A stretch of DNA of 64,000 nt from Xylanibacter oryzae DSM 17970. Lineage in GTDB: Bacteria > Bacteroidota > Bacteroidia > Bacteroidales > Bacteroidaceae. Location: NCBI RefSeq assembly GCF_000585355.1, contig NZ_KK073873.1, forward strand, positions 1,638,703 to 1,702,702. The letters run 5' to 3'. This document shows positions 16,793-28,000 of this stretch, piece by piece (within the stretch, counting starts at the first letter, position 1; each line of letters begins with the position of its first letter). The notes under the pieces were generated by a model that saw nothing but the letters and a program-made list of their open reading frames with translations, was not told the origin of the DNA and ran no database searches. Position numbers and translations under genes: made by a program.

Positions 16793-19700
16793 TTAGAAAC
16801 CGATCTTTAAACTAAGAGTATAAGTTCTCTGCAATGGATATGAAGGTGAACTACTTGCTCTGGTCTCAGGATCGCCCCAAAGATAAGGGGTGAAAGTCAG
16901 GAGGTTGTATCCACTTAACGCCAGCTGTAACTGATTCATACCAATACGCTTCATAAATGGGAAATTGAAATCGTAAGCTATTTGCAACGTTTTAAGACGA
17001 AGATATTTACTATCCTTTTCATATAATGTAGATGCTACATAATTTTGAGATGCATTAGCCCATGTCGCACGTGGATATTCTGCATTTTGAGAAGGATTAT
17101 CGGCTGTCCATGTATGTTCAACTTGATATTTAAGCAATCCACCTTGATCATTATTAGAAGAGCAGAGGAATGGCTCCATAAAGACACCAGAAAGCATACG
17201 GCTAACATCCCAAGCAGCAGTCCACTGTGTATTTAAGGACAAGTTTTTCCATGAGAAACCAAAAGTTAATCCACCTATATATTGAGGATCATCTGTATGA
17301 CCATAATCACGACTCATATCATCTGCATTAATAACACCATCATGATTTAAATCTACATATACAGCATCACCTGGTTGGAGATTGTCTGCGACAATCTGGG
17401 TAGGAAGATTTTCACCATACTTTGCTTTATATCTAGCTGCGGTACCAATATTATTGGCAGAAGGATTTTCATAATACTCAAAGAACAAATATTGACTACG
17501 AGCACCAATACGATGACCTTTAGCATACTGATAGTCGTTGCTATATGGCTTTTCTTTCTCTTCTACTACCTTATTCTGGTTGTATGAAAGGTTAATTCCT
17601 GCCCAATAGCGGAAGTCTTTACCTATTTGATCCTGCCATTTAAGAGACAATTCCCAGCCCCAACTATTTACGACACCAAGGTTAGCAAGAGGAACTGTAA
17701 ATCCGATAATGCTAGGGGCCGTGTAATCATTAAGCAAAATATTAGTACGGTGCTCACGATAATAGTCGAATGTACCACGCAAACGATCGTCCAAGAAATT
17801 AACATCTACGCCATAATCCTGTTTAAAGGCTTTTTCCCATGTTACATTTGGATTGTTTTTGGGACCTTCGTAAGCACCTTTGGTAACAGTACCATTATTT
17901 ACACCGAAGTTATATGCATATCCACCACGTGAAAGATAGCTTGTGCTATTAACATAATATGGGTCTGGCATATACATAAAACGTACACTGTTGTCACTTC
18001 CATATTGGTCGTTACCAACAAGACCCCAACTAGCACGTAACTTCAAGAAACTTATGAACTTTTTTAATGGTTTCCAAAATGGTTCCTCACTGGCTACCCA
18101 ACCAATAGAACCTGCAGGGAATGTACCAAAACGTTTGCCCTGTGCAAAGTTCTCTGAACCATTATGACCAACATTGAACTCGGCCATATAACGGTTGTTC
18201 CAGTCGTAAGTAACACGACCAACTAAACCGACATATCCGTGAGGGATATCTGAATAAGCAGCAGGATAATATGTCTTGCTCTGGTTGTACAAAACTAAAG
18301 CAGACAAGTTGTGCAAACCAAATGAATGACTATAATTCAAAGATGTTTCGAAATACCAGTCACGGTCTTTATCTGTAGTTTCATCACCATATGATATTTG
18401 AGAGCCATCTGTACCGGTTCTCTTATATCCAATAGTACCATCTTTCAACAATACAGGAGTATAAAGGGCTCTATCCATTGTTCCGTTTTTAGTTACATAA
18501 TATGTACTGTTATAAGAACCTTTAATCTTAAAGAGCAAACCCTTTGTAAGGAAATCGAGTTTTTGAGATAACTGAAGGTCTATCTGACTTTTGTTAGTAT
18601 TATTCTGATTAAATCCTGCTCGACTTCCACTATAGGCATAATATGTCATACCAGATCCACCAACAAAAGGCAACTGGTCTGTACCCATATCGGCATAATT
18701 TGTTGCAGAAGTAACTAATTTACCATCAACCAAGCCTGGACTAGAAAAAGGAGTAGCCTCATACATTGCTTTGATAAGGCCTGAAGATCCACCACTAGTC
18801 ATTGGGTTATTTGCAGTACTTACATTACCGGCAACATTAAATGAGATTGTTGTTGTCTTTGTAATGTCAAGGTCAAGATTACTACGATAATTGAACCTAT
18901 TGTACTCGTATCCATAATTCATTGGCAATCCAAATTCTTTGAACAGACCGCCCTGTGTGAAGAAACCTACATTAATAAAGTAACGTGCAGTCTTTGTTCC
19001 ACCAGAAATACTGATATTATGCTGTGTCTGAAGAGTTGATTTTTTCATTATGTAATCATCCCACTTCGTATCCGGATAACGGATTGGATCTGAGTGATCT
19101 TTGAATTTTTGAATAACAACATCTGAAAATAATCTCGGTTTTCCATCATTGTCCTTCATCTGGTTGTAGAATGTAGCATACTCATATGAGTTGGCCTGTT
19201 CTACCATTTTAGTAGGAGTCAATATACTGAAAGATGTTGTGGCTGATATTTTAGCCTTTCCTTCCTGACCACGTTTGGTCGTGATAAGAATAACGCCATT
19301 AGCACCACGTACACCAAATACGGCTGTAGCGGATGCATCTTTCAATACTGTTATACTCTCAATTTCATTGGGGTCTACATCGTTCATTGAACGCTCCACA
19401 CCATCAACCTGTACAAGTGGACTTGAATTGTTGAATGTAGCCTGTCCACGAACAAAGATGCTAGCAGCATCATTTCCTGGCTCACCTGAATACTGTACTG
19501 AAGTAACACCACTTAATTGTCCGGCAAGGACATTGTTTACAGAACTTACCGGTGTACGTACAAGGTCTTCGCCTTTTACACTTGAAAGAGCACCTGTAAC
19601 GGTAACTTTCTTCTGCACTCCGTAGGCAACGACCTCTACATTCTGCAACATAGTAGTGTTCTCTACCAATGTAACTTTCATTCCACTATGTGCAGATACT

Positions 19701-20002
19701 GTCTGAGTATCGTAACCAACATATGAAATTTTAAGTTTTGCACCGGCTTTAGCCTTAATATTAAAGGCTCCATCAAGATCTGTAATAGTACCCTGTGTGG
19801 CACTACCACCCACAACCGTTATGGTTGCACCGATAACCGGTTCTCCTTGAGCATCAACAACTGTTCCTGTAATGAGGCTTTGCTGTTGCAATTCATTTGT
19901 GGCAGCCATTACAGTCTGAACACTAAAGAAAGACAGAAATGCCATAACCGTAAAGAATACGGCGACAGACAGGATTGTTCTCTTTGAAAATTGTTTATTC
20001 AT
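16793..20002 (-). CDS. SusC/RagA-family TonB-dependent transporter (PUL1, pair 1)
   Basis: This is a 1069-residue outer-membrane transporter. After a signal peptide, a CarboxypepD_reg-like domain occupies about residues 41-115 (GTVVDAQGEPVIGATITVVGG). The SusC signature LQNVEVVAYGVQKK, VDGVERSMNDVDPNEIESIT and VFGVRGANGVILITTKRG marks the plug, followed by a full barrel ending YTLSLKIGF. Such proteins import oligosaccharides using TonB energy. It is preceded by the GH28 gene (29 bp) and followed by its SusD (34 bp), so it is co-transcribed with the enzymes. Confidence 0.95.
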   Translation of the reverse strand: MNKQFSKRTILSVAVFFTVMAFLSFFSVQTVMAATNELQQQSLITGTVVDAQGEPVIGATITVVGGSATQGTITDLDGAFNIKAKAGAKLKISYVGYDTQTVSAHSGMKVTLVENTTMLQNVEVVAYGVQKKVTVTGALSSVKGEDLVRTPVSSVNNVLAGQLSGVTSVQYSGEPGNDAASIFVRGQATFNNSSPLVQVDGVERSMNDVDPNEIESITVLKDASATAVFGVRGANGVILITTKRGQEGKAKISATTSFSILTPTKMVEQANSYEYATFYNQMKDNDGKPRLFSDVVIQKFKDHSDPIRYPDTKWDDYIMKKSTLQTQHNISISGGTKTARYFINVGFFTQGGLFKEFGLPMNYGYEYNRFNYRSNLDLDITKTTTISFNVAGNVSTANNPMTSGGSSGLIKAMYEATPFSSPGLVDGKLVTSATNYADMGTDQLPFVGGSGMTYYAYSGSRAGFNQNNTNKSQIDLQLSQKLDFLTKGLLFKIKGSYNSTYYVTKNGTMDRALYTPVLLKDGTIGYKRTGTDGSQISYGDETTDKDRDWYFETSLNYSHSFGLHNLSALVLYNQSKTYYPAAYSDIPHGYVGLVGRVTYDWNNRYMAEFNVGHNGSENFAQGKRFGTFPAGSIGWVASEEPFWKPLKKFISFLKLRASWGLVGNDQYGSDNSVRFMYMPDPYYVNSTSYLSRGGYAYNFGVNNGTVTKGAYEGPKNNPNVTWEKAFKQDYGVDVNFLDDRLRGTFDYYREHRTNILLNDYTAPSIIGFTVPLANLGVVNSWGWELSLKWQDQIGKDFRYWAGINLSYNQNKVVEEKEKPYSNDYQYAKGHRIGARSQYLFFEYYENPSANNIGTAARYKAKYGENLPTQIVADNLQPGDAVYVDLNHDGVINADDMSRDYGHTDDPQYIGGLTFGFSWKNLSLNTQWTAAWDVSRMLSGVFMEPFLCSSNNDQGGLLKYQVEHTWTADNPSQNAEYPRATWANASQNYVASTLYEKDSKYLRLKTLQIAYDFNFPFMKRIGMNQLQLALSGYNLLTFTPYLWGDPETRASSSPSYPLQRTYTLSLKIGF

Positions 20003-20031
20003 AATTATAATTAATAGATTTATTTATTACT

Positions 20032-21360
20032 CTAAAACTTATCAACTTTTTTACCGTTAATTCTAACGTTCTTTAATTTCATATTTTGTATTGTTCCCTC
20101 TTCCAGAAGATCTGCATCATTCTTAACATTACAGTTCTCAAAATAGAAGTCTTTCAATACATACTTCTCTGATTTGCCTACATCAAGAAAATTATCGCTT
20201 TTCACATTAATATTTCTAAACATTATGTTATTGCACATAGACATTGGCATATCGTCACGCTTCTCAATATTATAAAATTGTGTCCATGGACGAACAACCA
20301 GGAAACTGGCACAGTCACCACCAACATTTTCTACCGAAAGATATTCATAATGCTGTGGCGTATCAGGACGCATCTTCAACCATATTACACGATTAGCATC
20401 GTGAACATAACAACGGCGGAATACTATATTACGGTCATTCAAAGATTCACTACCAAATGTAAGGCATCCATGAACAACGCCATATCTGCAATCCTCAACT
20501 ATTATATTATAGTTAGGTCCATTAGTTGTATCCTTGTCTGCCCATGTTCCTTTTCCTCCTTTTAATACAACAGCATCATCATTTACACTCATGTAACATC
20601 CATGTACTAATACGTCATGACAATAATCAATATCTATTGCATCACTACTTGGAGCTTTTATTCCTGAGGTAGGCGCATAAATATAACAATTGATATACTT
20701 CACATGATTGCTGCGGTATATATGGTTTGTCCAAAAGCCACTATTAATAAGGTGAACATCTTGTACCTGTACATTTGTACAATTGGATATATAAACTAAA
20801 CGTGGGCGCATTGCTTCCAGATTAGTACAATCTCTGTTTATTCTGCGACGAATCCAGAATTCTTCCCAAAAGCGTGTGCCATTACCATTAATGGTACCAT
20901 TGCCGGATATCGTAAAACCATTAAGTCCGTCTGCATTTACCAATGCAGAGAAATAATCCAGTGTCTGTCCTTCGAGACGAGTTTTAACGATATTATAATA
21001 TTTAATTGCATCTATTCCCTTTAATGTTGCACCATCAGACAAGTAAAGGTTGGTTCCCTGTTTGAAAAAAATAGAACCGCTAAGGAAAGTGCCTTTAGGA
21101 AATACAATCACGCCTCCACCATTAGCATAAGCAGTATCTATAACTTTCTGTATTTGTTCGGTCTGTACGATACTGGAATCGTTTTTGACTCCATAATCAG
21201 TAATTACGTACTTTCTTCCAAGATTATCTACATTGACTTTAGTCGTATCATTAAACCACTGCGGTATTGCTGTTCCATCAGGGAAAACAGACTGTTTGTT
21301 TTTTGCACTTAAACCTATGGTCATCAATGATGCGGTTAATAGTATCAGTTTTAACTTCAT
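20032..21360 (-). CDS. GH28-family polygalacturonase-like enzyme
   Basis: This is a 442-residue secreted protein with a cleavable signal (about 19 residues, IGLSAKN). The start YVITDYGVKNDSS and the GGGVIVFPKGTFLSG strand are typical of pectinase-type right-handed beta-helices. GH28 landmarks are SSDAIDID (238-245), NDDAVVLKGG (260-269), VHGCLTFGSES (296-306) and WLKMRPD (327-333). They correspond to the family's NTD, DD, GHG and RIK motifs, but GHG is altered to HGC and RIK to WLK. The catalytic aspartates remain, so hydrolysis of a galacturonan-like or related polymer is likely, but specificity may differ from a classic polygalacturonase. It lies between the fusion enzyme and SusC in PUL1. 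Confidence 0.82.
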   Translation of the reverse strand: MKLKLILLTASLMTIGLSAKNKQSVFPDGTAIPQWFNDTTKVNVDNLGRKYVITDYGVKNDSSIVQTEQIQKVIDTAYANGGGVIVFPKGTFLSGSIFFKQGTNLYLSDGATLKGIDAIKYYNIVKTRLEGQTLDYFSALVNADGLNGFTISGNGTINGNGTRFWEEFWIRRRINRDCTNLEAMRPRLVYISNCTNVQVQDVHLINSGFWTNHIYRSNHVKYINCYIYAPTSGIKAPSSDAIDIDYCHDVLVHGCYMSVNDDAVVLKGGKGTWADKDTTNGPNYNIIVEDCRYGVVHGCLTFGSESLNDRNIVFRRCYVHDANRVIWLKMRPDTPQHYEYLSVENVGGDCASFLVVRPWTQFYNIEKRDDMPMSMCNNIMFRNINVKSDNFLDVGKSEKYVLKDFYFENCNVKNDADLLEEGTIQNMKLKNVRINGKKVDKF

Positions 21361-21388
21361 TATTATTAGAGTTTGTTAATTACGCCTG

Positions 21389-21396
21389 CAAAATTA
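21389..21396 (-). promoter_or_regulatory. Candidate -7 box (TAATTTTG) before the GH28 gene
   Basis: The minus strand reads TAATTTTGC 29 bp upstream of the GH28 ATG, matching TAnnTTTG. No clear -33 box is seen. It could start a transcript for the rest of PUL1 independent of the fusion gene. Confidence 0.45.
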
Positions 21397-21461
21397 ACAT
21401 GCGTTTATATAAGAAATGTGGTAATTTTGTTCGTTTTATATAAAAATCGTACGTTTATTAG

Positions 21462-24400
21462 CTATTTTGCGCTTTTAACATTTTCTTTTTCGTTTACCTT
21501 AATTAATAGTCCTGTAAGGTCTTTTATATTAGTATTTTTAAAAATTAATCCTTTTTGAGCCTTTATATTACAATTTTTAAACATAATGCTACTTAAAGGC
21601 ATTTCGTCGTATCCTATTATCGATCCTACTGTTTGGCATGTACCGCTAACATTTATTATCTGTATATTCTTTAATTCTGTTAATTTCTCTGCTGCTGGAG
21701 CCAACGGCGGAACCATCCTCCATCGCATATTTATATCAAATACTGTGCGTGGGTTCTTAAGAGTTATATCTTTAAAAAGGATGTTTTCAATAACACCACC
21801 TCTGCTCGGTTGTGACTTGATACGAATACCGCCGGCATTTTCGGCATCCATAATACAATCTTTCACAGTGACATTACGAATACCACCTGATACTTCACTA
21901 CCTATGTCTACACCGCTATGTCCATATCCAAATCTACAATTACTAATCAATATATTTTCTGAAGATCTTCCTATCATGCGACCTTCCTCATCTTTACCTG
22001 ATTTTATAGATATACAATCATCGTTATCTTCAATATCGCAATTTGTGACAAAAACTTTAGATGATGAATCGATGTCTATACCGTCAGAACTGGGGATAGT
22101 ATGTTCTGCTCTGATAACAGTACCATCAACTTTGAAACTGTCGGTATATAAGATATGAACACACCATGATGCCTGATCTTTGAGTAAAAGTCCACTCAAT
22201 TTTCCTCCATCACAACGTGTAAAGCACATAAGTCTTGGACGACCACTCGTTCCAAAAGGATGTGATTTCCACTCTACTCCCCTACCATCTATTATACCTT
22301 TACCGCCTACCTCTACATTTTTACAGTCATTAAAGTTTAAGAGTGCTGATTTCCACATTTGTTCCTTACCTTCAAAACGTGTAGACACCAAAGGAAAATC
22401 TTTTTCATCTACTGTAGATGTGAGTTTGGCGCCTTTATCCAAAAACAAATTTACGCCTTTATGAAAAAACAAGGCACCTGTAATATAATCGCCTTTGGAT
22501 ATTACCAGTGTTCCTCCACCATTATTATATATGCTATCTATTGCTGACTGTATATAATGTGTATTTATCGTTTTGCCATCACCAATAGCTCCGAAATCTT
22601 TAACGTCATAACGTTTAGACTGTTTGTTAACTCTAAGCATCACCGTCTCATAAGGTTTCATTTCCAGATCAACCCAGGTACGGTCGTCTGCAATACGAGA
22701 ATCAATATGAGAGATTTTACCGGTCTCACCATTCCACGCTTCAGCTTTTCCTATAATATCCATTCCGATAGAAAATTTCTGATTACGGTGACCTTCATTG
22801 AATATGAAATAGAATTCTCCATCAGGTGTTATTCTACGGGTATATCTGATATCTATTGTCTGGTCTACGGGCATACGTTTTGGTTCACCTCCACGTCTTG
22901 GTGCATTATTTACCTCTTCGGGCTGGTTGTTTTTGACAACAATCTCTCCACGAGGCATAGCTGCATCCACATTAGCGGTATATTCATCAGAAGGTTCAAC
23001 AAACTCAGAATCACTTTTAACAAAAGTCTTTGCATCTTCAAATGTTCTGTCTATTATATAATAAGGTGTACTACCCCAGAACAAGACCTTTCCACCTTCC
23101 TTTTCAAAATCTCTTATAACATGCCATGCCTTCTCTGACAAAGCATCGGCAGATGGTATTATCAAGGTATTATACTTTTGTCCACTCTTATTCTGCAAAT
23201 AACCGTGACCTACATTTATAGCTTCAGTGAATGCATCATCATCAATATAATCGAAATCACGTTTATGCTGAAGTAATAAATGCGTTATCCTTTTTACTCT
23301 TTCGGCAGCATTATTATTACCCAGCCACAACGAATTAGTAGGATAATACATTGCTACACGCGCACCTGGAATTCCTTGTGTGAGGATATATGCAGTACGA
23401 TTGGTATAATCGTTCAACTTATGCATACCTGGTTGAGAAATCCATCCTTGGTTCTCTGAACCTGCAATCCAAAACATAAATTCGAAGAAATTAATTCCAC
23501 GTACCATCTGGTAATCTAATACATACTTGGCTTCTGTTATAGTAGGAATATTATAGTATGCTGCAAAACTTTCACTGAAAGAGCGTGGTTTGCCATAGAC
23601 ATGAGCTACTGAAGATGCGTATTTAGGAAAATCGTTCACAGTATCAGGCCATATCTGATTCCAAATAGCATCAATGCCCGGTATTTGAACCTTATTTAAA
23701 TCACGGAACAGATTTCCTTCAGACTTAACACAAGCTGGCATATTGTGATCGTTATTAAGATGGGTGACATGTGCCATACCATTTTTACCACACCAATCTG
23801 CTACTTGCTTAAAATAATTGTCGGCAAATAACCTAGACCAGACATCCCAGTAGTCAGCTTTGAAACGTCTCTCCTTTTCTGTCTGTGTAGGTGCAACCAA
23901 TGATGCCAAATACAATTTAGGATCATAGCCCTTTATTACTCTAAAAGAGTCTATGATGGCAGGTGTAAAAGGAATATATGAATAATCCGGTTCATCACCA
24001 CGAAATCCTAATACAGTCTTGCCGAACTCACCGCCAATATATTTTTTATATTGTTCGTGAGTCCAGTCTATAAATTGTCTTACTGCTTTAGGATTCATAT
24101 AATCCATTTGTGAATAACGTGTATCTTTTGCCCCTGTAGGATTGTTAACGCACCTTGTCTGACCGGTACGAAAATCTGGTTTTACAATCATTATCCTCCA
24201 TGAATCCATTCCTGCCGAAAAAGATATCTTATGATCTGATATCTGAACTTCTTTATGCAGACCTGAAGTATTGCAAATAGCAACCGCACTAATGGCATTC
24301 TTATCAATCTGGGAATTAGTCAAAACCTCTCCTGAACTTACATTTATGACTCCACAACTGACCAAAGCCTGCATACGAAGATAAGGACGTTCTTCTGAAA

Positions 24401-24800
24401 ACTTACCTCCTGCAAAACCACTTGGATATTTACCTTCATCTATTATCCAAACTTTCATTGCACGTTTTTTGGCCTCATTAACTATCAAACTGACCATTTT
24501 GAACCAACCTTCAGATAGATACTTACATGGCAAGTGATATCCGGCCTCCAAAATTACAGCCTTAAAACCACGCGCCTTAATAGAGTCCAAATCACTACAT
24601 ATCATCTTCTTGTCAATATTACCTTCCAATCCCCAAATTACATGACTTGCATATTCAGAAGGTGGGTTGTTAAAATTCTTATTTAACAAAGACAATGGTT
24701 TTTCATGAATGCCCAACCATGATTTCTCCTGACCCAAAATTGGCATAAAGCAGAAAATGGCAAAAGCAGACATCAATAATTTAATAGATATAGATTTCAT
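21462..24800 (-). CDS. Two-domain enzyme: GH106-like rhamnosidase region fused to GH28
   Basis: This is a 1112-residue secreted protein. Residues 25 to about 720 form a large glycoside-hydrolase-like region (HVIWGLEGNID, VWIIDEGKYPSGFAGG, FRGDEPDYSYIPFTP, HVTHLNNDHNMPACVKSEGN, SSVAHVYGKPRSFSESFAAY) that resembles GH106 alpha-L-rhamnosidases; this call is by pattern and moderate. From residue 729 a complete GH28 domain follows: YDVKDFGAIGDGKT, SSDGIDID (904-911), DNDDCISIKSG (925-935), GYGHSGVDIGSE and RIKS (993-996), all four canonical motif blocks present. Together they would cleave rhamnose- and galacturonate-containing pectin such as rhamnogalacturonan. There is no frameshift between the halves. 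It is first in PUL1 and divergent from the plus-strand SusC operon. Confidence 0.85.
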   Translation of the reverse strand: MKSISIKLLMSAFAIFCFMPILGQEKSWLGIHEKPLSLLNKNFNNPPSEYASHVIWGLEGNIDKKMICSDLDSIKARGFKAVILEAGYHLPCKYLSEGWFKMVSLIVNEAKKRAMKVWIIDEGKYPSGFAGGKFSEERPYLRMQALVSCGVINVSSGEVLTNSQIDKNAISAVAICNTSGLHKEVQISDHKISFSAGMDSWRIMIVKPDFRTGQTRCVNNPTGAKDTRYSQMDYMNPKAVRQFIDWTHEQYKKYIGGEFGKTVLGFRGDEPDYSYIPFTPAIIDSFRVIKGYDPKLYLASLVAPTQTEKERRFKADYWDVWSRLFADNYFKQVADWCGKNGMAHVTHLNNDHNMPACVKSEGNLFRDLNKVQIPGIDAIWNQIWPDTVNDFPKYASSVAHVYGKPRSFSESFAAYYNIPTITEAKYVLDYQMVRGINFFEFMFWIAGSENQGWISQPGMHKLNDYTNRTAYILTQGIPGARVAMYYPTNSLWLGNNNAAERVKRITHLLLQHKRDFDYIDDDAFTEAINVGHGYLQNKSGQKYNTLIIPSADALSEKAWHVIRDFEKEGGKVLFWGSTPYYIIDRTFEDAKTFVKSDSEFVEPSDEYTANVDAAMPRGEIVVKNNQPEEVNNAPRRGGEPKRMPVDQTIDIRYTRRITPDGEFYFIFNEGHRNQKFSIGMDIIGKAEAWNGETGKISHIDSRIADDRTWVDLEMKPYETVMLRVNKQSKRYDVKDFGAIGDGKTINTHYIQSAIDSIYNNGGGTLVISKGDYITGALFFHKGVNLFLDKGAKLTSTVDEKDFPLVSTRFEGKEQMWKSALLNFNDCKNVEVGGKGIIDGRGVEWKSHPFGTSGRPRLMCFTRCDGGKLSGLLLKDQASWCVHILYTDSFKVDGTVIRAEHTIPSSDGIDIDSSSKVFVTNCDIEDNDDCISIKSGKDEEGRMIGRSSENILISNCRFGYGHSGVDIGSEVSGGIRNVTVKDCIMDAENAGGIRIKSQPSRGGVIENILFKDITLKNPRTVFDINMRWRMVPPLAPAAEKLTELKNIQIINVSGTCQTVGSIIGYDEMPLSSIMFKNCNIKAQKGLIFKNTNIKDLTGLLIKVNEKENVKSAK

Positions 24801-24827
24801 AAAATGCTATTTAATATAAATAATGTG

Positions 24828-24835
24828 CAAAATTA
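24828..24835 (-). promoter_or_regulatory. Candidate -7 box (TAATTTTG) for PUL1
   Basis: The minus strand reads TAATTTTGC 28 bp before the fusion-gene ATG. No -33 TTTG is in place, suggesting an activator-dependent promoter. A 16-bp palindrome lies about 30 bp further upstream. Confidence 0.5.
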
Positions 24836-24865
24836 GAATATTTTAGCATCACTATATTGAAATAA

Positions 24866-24881
24866 ATGGTTTTATAACCAT
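24866..24881. promoter_or_regulatory. 16-bp palindrome between divergent PUL operons
   Basis: ATGGTT-TTAT-AACCAT is a perfect inverted repeat with 6-bp arms, placed just upstream of the expected -33 region of the PUL1 promoter. It is a candidate operator; the binding protein is unknown. Confidence 0.4.
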
Positions 24882-25021
24882 GATTTTTGGCATTCATATA
24901 AAGATACTACATAGTGTAATCGATTTTAACATAAGGAGTGGCAAAAAGACACAAAAATGACAGATTATTAATATTTTATGCAAAAAGTAAGAAAAAAGAA
25001 GAGAAAATAGAAAAAAACTAT

Positions 25022-25029
25022 TAATTTTG
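25022..25029 (+). promoter_or_regulatory. Candidate -7 box (TAATTTTG) for the plus-strand SusC operon
   Basis: TAATTTTGC lies 55 bp before the SusC ATG. The expected -33 position is in an A-rich run without TTTG. Confidence 0.45.
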
Positions 25030-25084
25030 CAAATCGTACAGCAATTGCGCTAAATTATGTATTTATCACAAAATAAAAACTAGT

Positions 25085-28000
25085 ATGGGTAAAAAAAGAT
25101 TGTTCCCGCTATTACTTATTATTTTCTTTACAGCATTGACATTTAGCAATGCTTATGCACAAGAGCCAAAAGAAGGAGAAAATATTGTAATCAGCGGTAA
25201 GGTAAATTACGCAAACGGAGAACCCCTCGTAGGTGCTACAATTAGACTTGTAGGCACTAAAATCGGAACATCTGTTGATGAAACCGGGCATTACGAATTG
25301 CATGTTAAAAAATCAAATCACTTGCAAGTGGTATGTTCTTTCATCGGATGTAAATCTGTTACAGAAAATGTAGGTAAAGAAGGTTCTGTACCTCTAATCA
25401 TAATGAATGATGACGATACTCAGACCACAGCCGAAGTAGTAGTAACAGGATATCAGCAGATAGACAAGAGGAATCTGACAAGTTCTGTTACATCTGTTAA
25501 CATGAAAGATCTTGAGAGACCTGGTATTTCCAGCCTTGATAAGATGTTACAGGGACGCATACCAGATCTTGTAGTTACCAGCAGTAGCGCTGAAGTTAAT
25601 GCTGTACCTAAAATACGTATTCGCGGAACATCAACACTCATAGGAAACCGTGAACCACTATGGGTTGTTGACGGTATTATCGTAAGTGATCCGGTAAACT
25701 TATCTGCAGACGTTATAAACGATCCTGATTATGTAAACAGAATTGGTAATGCAATATCAGGAATAAATCCTCAGGACATTGACCGTATTGATGTATTAAA
25801 AGATGCTGCAGCTACAGCCCTATATGGTACACGTGCTGCTAATGGTGTAATAGTAGTTACGACAAAGAAAGGACGTGCAGGAAGACCTATTATATCTTAT
25901 AATTTCAATGGAACTTATCGTCGCAGACCAAGATACACAGATAGGAAGATTGATCTGATGAACTCACAGGAACGTACTGATATTTCTAAATATCTTGTTG
26001 GTAAACATTATACATATCCTAGTGACATGACTTATTTCGGATACGAAGATGCTGTTAATAAGCTGTATAATGGAACATATACGCAAGATCAGTTTAATGC
26101 TGCTGTCGCAAGATCTGAGACTCAAAACACAGACTGGTTTAAATTACTAACTAGCGATACTTTTTCGGCAGACCACTCTGCAAATATATCTGGTGGTTCT
26201 GACAAATTCAGATATTATGCGTCACTGGGATACACCGATGACAACGATGTAATAAATAATAACAATAATAAAAGATACACTGCTTCTACGAACCTTGATT
26301 TTACAATAAATGAGAAGTTTAAAGCGTCAATGCAATTGAATGTGTATCACACTAACAAGAGGTATAATCAAGACGATATTTCTCCAATTGATTATGCTTA
26401 CCGAACTAGTAGAGTTGTACCTGCATATAACGACGACGGTTCTTATTTCTATTATAATAGAAGAGCTAACACAATTCAAGGAGTTATGAGTTATAATATA
26501 CTCAACGAACTTGACAATAGCTACCAGAAGCAGACTGAGAACGGTATGAAAGCGACCATAAACCTACGATATACGCCTAAAGACTGGCTTTTCTTTAACG
26601 GCATTATGTCTTATAGCACTACGAATACAAATATCGAGGGATGGTATGGTGAAAAGAGCTGGTATGCAGGTAACTTAAGGAAAACGCCATATGGAGTAGA
26701 ACCTAATACTGACAGCCAGATGCCTTTTGGTGGTGAATTATCTAATAATAATGTTGATCAGAATAACTGGACTGCACGTATACAGGGTAACATCAATAAA
26801 TATTTTGGATCAGAATCTCAGCACAATATTAATCTTGCTGTTGGTTTTGAAGCAAATTCCACACATTATAATGGAAACAAATATACGCAACGTGGATACT
26901 ATGCAGACCGTGGTAAAAAATTCGTAACAAGTATACCTGAGAAATACAGTACATACCTATTATGGCTTGGTACTAATGTGCCTAATATAACAGATACTAA
27001 GACTAACTTACTTTCTGTATATGGTACATTATCATATAGTTATAAGCAGTACTTCACTCTTAATGCAAATACGAGATATGACGGTTCTAATAAATTTGGA
27101 GATAGATCTAATGAGAAGATTCTTCCTGTTTGGTCGGCATCGGGACTTGCCAACATAAAAGAAATAGCAAAAATAAAGACTAAATGGATAGATGCTCTTA
27201 ATTGGAAAATTTCTTATGGTGAACAAGGTAACATGCTTGAGGGGCAAAGTCCTGTACTGACGCTTACCAAAGGATCTTATGATACACACTATGGTGAAAT
27301 GACTTCTACGACAGCTAATAATGCCAACCCTGACCTAAAATGGGAAAAGACCCACTCTTTCAGTACAGGAATAGAAACATCATTCTTCAACAGCCGACTA
27401 ATGGTAGAGCTTGAATATTACTATAAAAAGACTACTGATGCATTTATGAATAAAACCATTTCAGATATAAATGGTTATACTTCTTATGTTGTAAACTCTG
27501 GTGAAATAGTAAATAAAGGTTATAACTTTTCTGTAACAGCAACTCCTATCCAAAATAAGAATTGGAATTGGCTTTTGTCAGCATCTTTATCTAAGGTAAT
27601 AAATACTATGAAGACTGCTCCCGGAGAAGATTCATATACGTTGAATGATTATCTTAATGGAACTGCAATAATAAATGGACAATCAATAGGGACATTCTAC
27701 TCTTATAGATTCATTGGACTAAATCCAGAAGATGGAGGTCCACTATTCGACGACTGGCAGGATAGATCAAACGAACTACTTGGACTAAGTAAGTACGAGA
27801 CCTTTATGAAAGTTCTTGCTAAGTCAGGAAGAAGAGATCCAGATATTACCGGAAGTATAAGCAGTACTTTGAGCTATAAGAATTGGAGACTTGGCATATT
27901 AACGGATTATGCTTTAGGAAATAAGGTTAGATTATTTAAGGTTTTTGCACAAGGTGCTAATGTAGATGTTTCCGGACCAGGTAACATTTATCCTGAATAC

